Assembly (NCBI GenBank): GCA_913019905.1
Contig: CAJVZD010000047.1
Span: forward strand, 1 to 38,011
Reading direction: 5' to 3'
Source: an uncultured Cellvibrionales bacterium
GTDB taxonomy: Bacteria > Pseudomonadota > Gammaproteobacteria > Pseudomonadales > Dasaniaceae
Length of the DNA stretch: 38,011 nucleotides
Shown here: piece by piece, positions 32,169-38,011 of the stretch
Layout of the letters: every line of letters begins with the position of its first letter
Numbering within the stretch: position 1 is the stretch's first letter
Notes under the pieces: generated by a model
Told to the model about the DNA's origin: nothing
What the model saw: only the letters and a program-made list of their open reading frames with translations
The model's database searches: none
Position numbers and translations under genes: made by a program

Positions 32169-32395
32169 AACAATTCTCAGTCGATTATATTCCCAATAAA
32201 TATCGTACCTTTATTCGGGAAAAGGCTATTCAAGCGGCAAAGACGCGGATTATTATCGCCGGGCGCAACCCTGAAGATTTTGAACCTGAGGATCTAGAGA
32301 TTGTCGTGAGGGAGGAAGAGGATAAAATAAAAACCTCTTTTAAAGAAAAAGGATTATTGGCTATGTTAGCTCTATTTGGCCTTAACTTTTTTTAG
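32165..32395 (+). CDS. Hypothetical protein, 76 aa, first of a coupled pair
   Basis: I do not recognise this protein. It is a charged, mainly helical sequence (MKQFSVDYIPNKYRTFIREK, then an acidic stretch EDFEPEDLEIVVREEEDK at about 37-54) with a hydrophobic end (LLAMLALFGLNFF, 64-76) that could associate with the membrane. The start overlaps the stop of a possible leader (ATGA), and its own stop is two bases before the start of the next gene. The three frames therefore look like one translationally coupled unit. Confidence 0.6.
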   Translation: MKQFSVDYIPNKYRTFIREKAIQAAKTRIIIAGRNPEDFEPEDLEIVVREEEDKIKTSFKEKGLLAMLALFGLNFF

Positions 32396-32397
32396 CT

Positions 32398-32829
32398 ATG
32401 TTTAGCCAACTATTAAAAATTCTCGCAGCATCCTTTATTTGGAAGAAATACAAATCAACCATACTGCCCGCCGCTTGTTTATTTTTATATTTATGGCTGG
32501 TGGGGATTATCCATGAAGATTACCTGTCCTATCGAGAAATTGATGGTGCCGCTGGCGGCCTCGGCTTATCCTTCATCATAAAATGGTTTGCCTGGATAAT
32601 GGGCATTGCTATTTTCTTTTTTTACGATAATTTTGAAAGAAATAAAGTCAAAAATCCGTCCCGAAAAAGTGAAAAAAAACAGAGCACTGCCAGCGAAAAC
32701 CTGTCAAAGAATCCAAATGAGAAACCCAAGACCGACCCGTTCGCGGCAATTAGAGATAAGAAAACGCTTCGATCAAAAGCAGATATTGCCATTGACAAAA
32801 AATCTATTAGGAACACGCCTCCGGATTAA
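32398..32829 (+). CDS. Hypothetical membrane protein, 143 aa, second of the coupled pair
   Basis: I do not recognise this protein. Two transmembrane helices are visible: about 20-37 (TILPAACLFLYLWLVGII) and about 58-76 (LSFIIKWFAWIMGIAIFFFY). A hydrophilic, lysine-rich, probably cytoplasmic tail (77-143) follows. The region between the helices contains HEDYLSYREIDGAAGG. It starts 2 bp after the stop of the 76-aa gene and has no ribosome-binding site of its own, so coupling is expected. The two products probably act together at the inner membrane. Confidence 0.65.
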   Translation: MFSQLLKILAASFIWKKYKSTILPAACLFLYLWLVGIIHEDYLSYREIDGAAGGLGLSFIIKWFAWIMGIAIFFFYDNFERNKVKNPSRKSEKKQSTASENLSKNPNEKPKTDPFAAIRDKKTLRSKADIAIDKKSIRNTPPD

Positions 32830-32836
32830 TATCGGT

Positions 32837-32863
32837 TAACGATCGATAGTAGTAAAATCGTTA
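32837..32863. terminator. Inverted repeat between converging genes
   Basis: TAACGAT and ATCGTTA (7 bp, perfect) enclose 13 nt in the 38-bp gap between the membrane gene and murI. It may serve as a shared terminator, though no U-run is present. Confidence 0.35.
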
Positions 32864-32867
32864 GTGC

Positions 32868-33704
32868 TCAAGGCTCAAATAAATTGACACAGTCAAACCC
32901 ATACCGCTTGAAATTTTGAGTGCAGTCGCCGGTGTTTTTCGACAGATCAGTTAACAAAACAATATTGCTAGGATAATCCAGCTTAAGGTGACTACGCCTG
33001 GAAGCACCTTTCTGCAATAAGGCTGTTACTCTTTGTGCAATAGCGCTGCCCGAGTCAACCCAGTTTTTTATTTCTGGCGCTGCAAGCGACAACTTCGATT
33101 TCGCCAGTGGGAAATGCGTACAGGCTAACACGATCGTATCCATCTCAGCCCATCGAGGGTGATCGGTAAAGGGAGTCAAGATTTCTCTATAAATATTCTG
33201 ATCAAATTGCTCGCCCAACATATTTTGTTCGACCACTTCGACAAGTTTATTGGAGCCTACTCGAACAACTTGGCATTCTTGAGCAAAATCTCTAATTAAC
33301 TCATCGGTGTATTCACGCCTGATAGTTCCGGGGGTTGCAAGTAGACCAATAATTTTGTTTTTACTCAATTTCACAGCAGGCTTAATGGCAGGAACAACAC
33401 CAACAACAGGAATATCCAAAGTCGCCCGTAAAATAGGTAAAACAAGGGTACTCGCCGTATTACAAGCAATAACGATGATATCGATATGATATTCACTCAA
33501 GACTCGGGTCAAGAGCGAACTAACGCGATCAGTTAGCTCTTGCTCGGATAATAAGCCATAGGGAAAGAAACGGTTGTCCGCCAGATAAGTGATATCAGAG
33601 CTAGGTAGCCGTTTCCTAATATGGCCAACAATGCTTAGGCCTCCGACACCTGAATCAAAAACCAGAATATTAGCAATAATATCTGAGTTGGTACTTTCAT
33701 CCAT
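32868..33704 (-). CDS. murI: Glutamate racemase, 278 aa
   Basis: MurI makes D-glutamate for peptidoglycan from L-glutamate. ILVFDSGVGGLSI opens the fold, LADNRFFPYG follows, and the two catalytic cysteines are Cys81 in VIACNTAST and the one in VLACTHFPLA. Length is normal. The start at 33704 lacks a clear ribosome-binding site, but residues 1-10 precede the conserved start only slightly. It is 101 bp downstream of the acyl-CoA dehydrogenase operon on the same strand and may be a separate unit. Confidence 0.94.
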   Translation of the reverse strand: MDESTNSDIIANILVFDSGVGGLSIVGHIRKRLPSSDITYLADNRFFPYGLLSEQELTDRVSSLLTRVLSEYHIDIIVIACNTASTLVLPILRATLDIPVVGVVPAIKPAVKLSKNKIIGLLATPGTIRREYTDELIRDFAQECQVVRVGSNKLVEVVEQNMLGEQFDQNIYREILTPFTDHPRWAEMDTIVLACTHFPLAKSKLSLAAPEIKNWVDSGSAIAQRVTALLQKGASRRSHLKLDYPSNIVLLTDLSKNTGDCTQNFKRYGFDCVNLFEP

Positions 33705-33805
33705 ATAAATTTGTCTTAAATAACATGCATACTGGCGTACGGCTCCCCAAATAGAGCGACACAGACTATTCAGGGAGTGCAGGCAGGGGCCTAAATTACC
33801 CTACC

Positions 33806-34579
33806 TTAACGCGGTTGCATGCGAATAGCACCATCCAAACGAATACTTTCACCATTCAAATATTCATTTTCTGCCATCATCACCGACAAGTGTGCGATTT
33901 CTTCAGGACGCCCCAATCGCTGAGGGTTAACCACCGATGTCTCCAGTGCTTTTTTGGCGTTTTCAGGTAATCGCTCCAATAATGGCGTCAGTATTAATCC
34001 CGGCACGATGGTATTGACACGAATGCCGACAGACGCCAGATCTCGAGCCATCGGCAGTGTCATACTAACAATACCCCCTTTTGAGGAACTATAGGCCACT
34101 TGACCAATTTGGCCTTCGTAGGCCGCCACTGAGGCCGTGTGAATAATAACTCCTCGCGCACCGTACTCGTCATAAGGTTCGTTTTTAGCTATTTGTTCGG
34201 CAGCTAAGCGAGCCACATTAAAAGACCCTATTAAATTAACTTCCAAAACCTTTTTGTACCGATCGAGCGAATGCACACCTTTTTTCCCGTATGTTTTCTC
34301 AGGATTCCCTACACCGGCAAAGTTGTTACAAATATGTAAAGCACCGTATTTTTCCATCATTGAACTGATAGCTGCAGCAACAGAGTCTTCATCGCTCACA
34401 TTAACTTTGTAAAAGGTAACTTTATCGGCACCTAATTCGTTGACGAGGCTGTCACCTCGCTCTTCATTTAAATCAAAAATGGCCACTCTTGCACCTTTAG
34501 CAACATAAGCTCTTACCGTAGCTTCTCCAAGGCCGGAAGCCCCACCGGTTACTAAAGCAATTTTTCCAGATATATCCAT
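33806..34579 (-). CDS. Short-chain dehydrogenase/reductase, HSD10-like, 257 aa
   Basis: A classical SDR with TGGASGLG at 11-18 for NAD binding, Asp36 (AIFDLNEE) favouring NAD+, Asn115, Ser150 (HTASVAAY), Tyr163 and Lys167 (YSSSK). Overall it resembles 3-hydroxyacyl-CoA dehydrogenase type 2 (HSD10), which oxidises 3-hydroxy-2-methylacyl-CoA and related substrates. The usual NNAG is NFAG here. The start at 34579 follows an AGAGA-type site; an in-frame ATG at 34621 would add 14 residues. It is the last gene of the operon with three acyl-CoA dehydrogenases, which supports a beta-oxidation role. Confidence 0.8.
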   Translation of the reverse strand: MDISGKIALVTGGASGLGEATVRAYVAKGARVAIFDLNEERGDSLVNELGADKVTFYKVNVSDEDSVAAAISSMMEKYGALHICNNFAGVGNPEKTYGKKGVHSLDRYKKVLEVNLIGSFNVARLAAEQIAKNEPYDEYGARGVIIHTASVAAYEGQIGQVAYSSSKGGIVSMTLPMARDLASVGIRVNTIVPGLILTPLLERLPENAKKALETSVVNPQRLGRPEEIAHLSVMMAENEYLNGESIRLDGAIRMQPR

Positions 34580-34650
34580 GGTAAATCTCTCTTTAAGATG
34601 TTTTTGTTTAGTACATTTCATTCAGGTTTCATAGACAAGTCGCCGATGCC

Positions 34651-35796
34651 TTAGCCACCTAATAACTTTCGCCCAATGATCAATTTCATTATTTCGCTGG
34701 TACCACCGTAAATACGTTGTACCCTTGCATCGGCATAGGCACGCGCAACAGGGTATTCCCACATAAACCCATAACCTCCATGCAACTGCAAACATTCATC
34801 TATTACCTGGGCCTGTAGCTCCGTAGTCAGCAGCTTGGCTTTAGCGGCAGTGACGGCATCGAGATCATTGTGTAAATGTAATTCCAAACACTTATCCAGA
34901 AAAACCCGCATAACTGTGAGCTGTGCGTCTAATTCTGCCAGTTTAAATTGCGTGTTTTGAAAGGTCGCGACAGGTTTACCAAATGCCTTTCTTTCTTGTA
35001 CATAAGTGACGGTCTGATTCAATATTGACTCAGCATTGGCGATAGCACCAACCGCAATACTCAGTCGCTCTTGAGGTAATTCCTGCATTAAATAGGCAAA
35101 ACCCATGCCCTCCTTACCTAATAAGTTTTCTTTTGGTACACGTACATCCTGAAAAAACAATTCGGAAGTATCCTGAGCTTTCATACCGAGTTTTTCCAGA
35201 TTTTTTCCTTTATCAAATCCGGGGGTACCGGCTTCAACTAAAAGGAGGCTGGTACCCTTTGCACCCATAGAAGGATCGGTTTTACAAACGACAATCACTA
35301 AGTCGGCCTGCTGACCGTTCGTGATAAACGTTTTAGATCCATTGATAACATAGTCGTCACCATCGAGAAGAGCGGTTGTTTTGATACCCTGAAGATCTGA
35401 ACCGGTGCCGGGCTCGGTCATGGCAATCGCTGTCACAATTTCACCACTCAGGCAACCGGGAATATATTTCTGCTTTTGCTCTTCAGAGCCATTATTAACG
35501 ATGTAAGGAACAGCGATATCCGAGTGCAGACTAAAACCGATACCGGACAATCCCATACGGGCAACCTCCTCATCGACAATCGCATTATATCGAAAATCTA
35601 CGCCAACTCCGCCAAGCTCAACAGGAACGGTGGGGCACAAGATGCCCTGTTCCCCCGCTTTATTCCACAGAGACCGGTCAATCTGGCTGTCTTTTTCCCA
35701 TTGCAAATAGTATGGAACCGCTTCCGCCTCCAAGAAACGTCGTACACTTTCGCGGAACTGATCGTGCTCAGATTCATAGATAGTTCTTGGTATCAC
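34651..35796 (-). CDS. Acyl-CoA dehydrogenase, long-chain (ACADL)-like, 381 aa
   Basis: A complete acyl-CoA dehydrogenase. The catalytic glutamate is at the LCAD/isovaleryl position, Glu243 in MQELPQERLSIA. The C-terminal signature is YGGTSEIMKLIIGRKLL, with Gly at the position where the medium-chain type has its catalytic Glu. MTEPGTGSDLQG and KTFITNGQQADL give the FAD and substrate loops. It starts with GTG at 35796, preceded by GAGGG at 7 nt. It lies 71 bp before the SDR gene and 63 bp after the next dehydrogenase, in one minus-strand operon. Substrate chain type cannot be read from sequence. Confidence 0.9.
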   Translation of the reverse strand: MIPRTIYESEHDQFRESVRRFLEAEAVPYYLQWEKDSQIDRSLWNKAGEQGILCPTVPVELGGVGVDFRYNAIVDEEVARMGLSGIGFSLHSDIAVPYIVNNGSEEQKQKYIPGCLSGEIVTAIAMTEPGTGSDLQGIKTTALLDGDDYVINGSKTFITNGQQADLVIVVCKTDPSMGAKGTSLLLVEAGTPGFDKGKNLEKLGMKAQDTSELFFQDVRVPKENLLGKEGMGFAYLMQELPQERLSIAVGAIANAESILNQTVTYVQERKAFGKPVATFQNTQFKLAELDAQLTVMRVFLDKCLELHLHNDLDAVTAAKAKLLTTELQAQVIDECLQLHGGYGFMWEYPVARAYADARVQRIYGGTSEIMKLIIGRKLLGG

Positions 35797-35859
35797 ATTT
35801 TGTCCCTCATTTTAATTTTCGAATGTTAAACTTTATAAACACTGTAATTGCTAACCGGG

Positions 35860-37101
35860 TTATCGATTGGTCGGTATGTCTTTGAACGCTAAACCTTTGT
35901 CAGCTCTTATGTCGCCAGGTAAACCGAGCACTCGTTCTGCGATAATATTTCTCAAAATTTCGTCGGTACCACCTTCGACACGAGTTGCGGGTGAACGCAG
36001 CAAGATTGACTGAAATCGCGCTGACAATTCAGCTTGTTCGGGGTCAACCATCAAGCCGGAGAGATCTTGCAAGTCTAAAGCAGCCATGGCTATTTCCTGC
36101 ATCATGGCCCCTGCAACGAGCTTGCCGATCGACGCTTCCGGGCCCGGTGTGTCACCTCTGGACAAAGCGCTGGTCAAACGTGCACTGGTATATTTAAGTC
36201 CACTAGCACGACAATGCCAATCGGCGAGTTTCTCTCTCACCGCCCTATCCTTTATTGCCAAACCCTCTACTGTTGACAGCGTTTTAACCATCGCCAGCAT
36301 TTCAGGAAAACCGGTAGGCATTGAACCGCCGATAGATAAACGTTCGTTCATCAAAGTTGTAAGGGCTACCTTCCAACCATCGCCCACTTGGCCGAGACGC
36401 TGCGCATCAGGAATGCGAACGTCGGTAAAATACACTTCATTAAAACCGCTCTGACCGTTTGCTTGTTTGATAGGGCGAATTTCAATACCCGCTGATTTCA
36501 TGTTAAGAAAAAACATGGTTAAACCTTGGTGCTTAGCTACCGTGGGATCTGTTCGGGTTATCAAAAGACCAAAGTCAGAATTTTGCGCGCCGGAGGTCCA
36601 GATTTTTTGACCGTTTATGACCCAGTCGTCGCCATCAGAAATCGCCTTGGTGGTCAATCCAGCTAAGTCTGATCCACTAGCAGGCTCGGAGAATAATTGG
36701 CACCAAACCTCTTCACCCGAGGCAAGTTTAGGTAAATAGCGTTTTTTCTGATCTTCATCAGCAAAAGCCATAACCGTGGGACCACACATACCTTCGCCGA
36801 TCGTAAAGAGACCACCCAAAGCCGCATAATATCCTTCTTCCTGCCCCCAGATTACCCGTTCGATCGGGCTAGCACCCAAACCACCATATTCTTTAGGCCA
36901 GGAAATGCACGACCATCCCGCGTCAAACTTTTTCTTACGCCAGGCTCGGGATTCAGCCAGCACATCATAATCGCCTAATTCCAAAGTAGCGAAACTCGCT
37001 TTTTGTAAATAGGGCAATAGGTACTGCGGCGCGTTTTCTTCAATCCAGCTGCGGACTTTTTTACGAAATTCCGCTTCTTGTGGGGTATCATCAAAATTCA
37101 T
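35860..37101 (-). CDS. Acyl-CoA dehydrogenase, FadE26/28-like large subunit, 413 aa
   Basis: This has an extended N-terminal form (FRKKVRSWIEENAPQYLL) and the C-terminal signature EGGTDEILRNIIAERVLGLP. SEPASGSDLAGL and KIWTSGAQNSD mark the FAD region, and MNERLSIGG the helix near the active site. The type resembles subunits of heterotetrameric dehydrogenases that act on steroid or other bulky side-chain CoA esters. AAGGAG lies 8 nt before the ATG. The partner-like gene ends only 12 bp upstream, so the two are probably co-translated and form a complex. The steroid link is an inference by family resemblance. Confidence 0.85.
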   Translation of the reverse strand: MNFDDTPQEAEFRKKVRSWIEENAPQYLLPYLQKASFATLELGDYDVLAESRAWRKKKFDAGWSCISWPKEYGGLGASPIERVIWGQEEGYYAALGGLFTIGEGMCGPTVMAFADEDQKKRYLPKLASGEEVWCQLFSEPASGSDLAGLTTKAISDGDDWVINGQKIWTSGAQNSDFGLLITRTDPTVAKHQGLTMFFLNMKSAGIEIRPIKQANGQSGFNEVYFTDVRIPDAQRLGQVGDGWKVALTTLMNERLSIGGSMPTGFPEMLAMVKTLSTVEGLAIKDRAVREKLADWHCRASGLKYTSARLTSALSRGDTPGPEASIGKLVAGAMMQEIAMAALDLQDLSGLMVDPEQAELSARFQSILLRSPATRVEGGTDEILRNIIAERVLGLPGDIRADKGLAFKDIPTNR

Positions 37102-37113
37102 TGTGTTATCTCC

Positions 37114-38011
37114 TTAAGCGACTTCGAGAGTTTCTAATTGATCGACCAACTTATCTTTCCAAACCGATGGTCCGCCCAAAATAAGCGCAAGCGTATTGGA
37201 ACGACGGTAATGTAAATGACAGTCGAATTCCCAAGTGAAGCCCATACCACCATGAGCCTGGATATTGTTTTTTGCACAATGCTGGTAGGCATTGGTGGCG
37301 CTGACTCTCGCAGTAGCAGCCGCTAGGGGCAGCTCCGCAGCGTCCGTTGATAGAGCCCAGGCGCCGTAATAGCAATTTGATCGCGCCAGTTCCAAATCAA
37401 CGTACATATTGGCGAGCATATGTTTTACCGCTTGAAACGAGCCAATAGGGCGTCCGAATGCAAAGCGCTCCTGAGCGTAGGCAACAGCCATATCCAAGGC
37501 TTTTTGAGCGCCACCGAGCTGCTCAAAAGCGACGAGTACAGCGGCTCGATCCATCACTTTGTTTAACAATGCCCACCCTTCTCCGGCACTACCTAAACGT
37601 GTAGCCACGACATCAGAAAATTCTATAGAGGAAAAATTCCTACTGGGGTCGATCGTATCCATTGTTTTACGAGTCACACCTACCTGAGATAAATTAACAT
37701 GGAATAAGGAGAAATCCTCACCCTCTTTGGCAATAAGGACAATCGAATCGGCGATGTCTCCGTCGGGCACCAAGATTTTTTCACCTGTTAAGAGACCATC
37801 GATATAACTCATATTGACATTGCCGGCATGAAGAGGCCCATTGATCTCCCAGGCACCCAAGGTAGCGATTTTGGAACCATCGGCCAGATCAGGTAATAGC
37901 TGTGCTTGTTGCTGTTCTGTTCCGGCGAGTTTAATCACCTCTATCGCTAAAAAAACCGATGAGAAGAATGGTACGGGCGCCAGAGCGCGGCCCAATTCTT
38001 CTGCGACCATA
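37114..38011 (-). CDS. Acyl-CoA dehydrogenase, FadE27/29-like second subunit (partial, N-terminus outside window)
   Basis: At least 298 codons are inside the window. The visible part starts in the middle helical domain (VAEELGRALAPVPFFSSVFL), so the true start is beyond position 38011 and the ATG at 38010 is internal. The motifs ERFAFGRPIGSFQAVKHMLA, QAHGGMGFTWEFDCHLHYRR and LILGGPSVWKDKL fit the smaller partner of alpha2beta2 acyl-CoA dehydrogenases. Its stop is 12 bp before the start of the 413-aa partner. The gene ahead of it is not visible. Confidence 0.85.
   Translation of the reverse strand, partial: MVAEELGRALAPVPFFSSVFLAIEVIKLAGTEQQQAQLLPDLADGSKIATLGAWEINGPLHAGNVNMSYIDGLLTGEKILVPDGDIADSIVLIAKEGEDFSLFHVNLSQVGVTRKTMDTIDPSRNFSSIEFSDVVATRLGSAGEGWALLNKVMDRAAVLVAFEQLGGAQKALDMAVAYAQERFAFGRPIGSFQAVKHMLANMYVDLELARSNCYYGAWALSTDAAELPLAAATARVSATNAYQHCAKNNIQAHGGMGFTWEFDCHLHYRRSNTLALILGGPSVWKDKLVDQLETLEVA

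Overview
The window looks like chromosomal DNA of a free-living, probably marine gammaproteobacterium related to Pseudomonas/Cellvibrio-type lineages. This is inferred from gene content: a FimV-like protein, a MerR-type LiuR regulator heading a leucine/isovalerate operon, DusA, TalB-type transaldolase, a REC-PP2C regulator with a STAS partner, PilZ, MlaA, HrpA, bifunctional MnmC and MurI. The run dusA - tal - STAS - REC/PP2C - PilZ - mlaA is, from memory, close to the order around PA2795-PA2800 in Pseudomonas aeruginosa; I could not check this by search.

Layout. (1) 1-2.2 kb is the end of an integrative element. A tyrosine integrase, overlapped by an excisionase-like gene, points at and stops 16 bp short of the 3' end of a tRNA-Ala(GGC) gene. 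On the other strand, a cysteine-rich unknown gene is coupled (TAATG overlap) to the start of an AP2/HNH-type protein that leaves the window. (2) 2.2-6.0 kb: tRNA-Ala with a strong promoter, a fimV-like gene and gltX. (3) 6.2-12.8 kb: liuR-liuA-liuB-liuD-liuE for isovaleryl-CoA to acetoacetate plus acetyl-CoA. A near-palindromic LiuR-type operator overlaps the liuR promoter. The usual liuC gene is missing between liuB and liuD, where four degenerate 14-bp repeats lie instead. (4) 12.8-16.3 kb: a small PA3496-like acidic protein, a 680-bp non-coding stretch, dusA, tal and a TerB-like protein. (5) 16.4-19.8 kb: a partner-switch pair (STAS and REC-PP2C), a PilZ protein and an MlaA that lacks a lipobox. 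(6) 20.1-25.2 kb: an alpha/beta-hydrolase-fold protein without its nucleophile serine, and the giant helicase HrpA. (7) 25.5-32.8 kb: a secreted coiled-coil protein of unknown function, mnmC, a VOC protein, a DUF6265-like secreted protein, an intact alpha/beta hydrolase and a coupled pair of unknown genes behind a possible 18-codon leader. Candidate micro-ORFs lie in the gaps. (8) 32.9-38.0 kb, minus strand: murI, then an operon of an HSD10-like SDR and three acyl-CoA dehydrogenases (the last cut by the window edge), suggesting beta-oxidation of a branched or bulky acyl-CoA.

A recurring theme is short tandem repeats in intergenic DNA, with periods 10-11, 14, 17 and 22 bp, each in a different gap and each with its own sequence. 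Most genes are ordinary core or catabolic genes. The most open items are the left-edge element genes, the unknown coupled pair at 32.1-32.8 kb, the micro-ORFs, and the two proteins lacking a hallmark residue (hydrolase nucleophile, MlaA lipobox).
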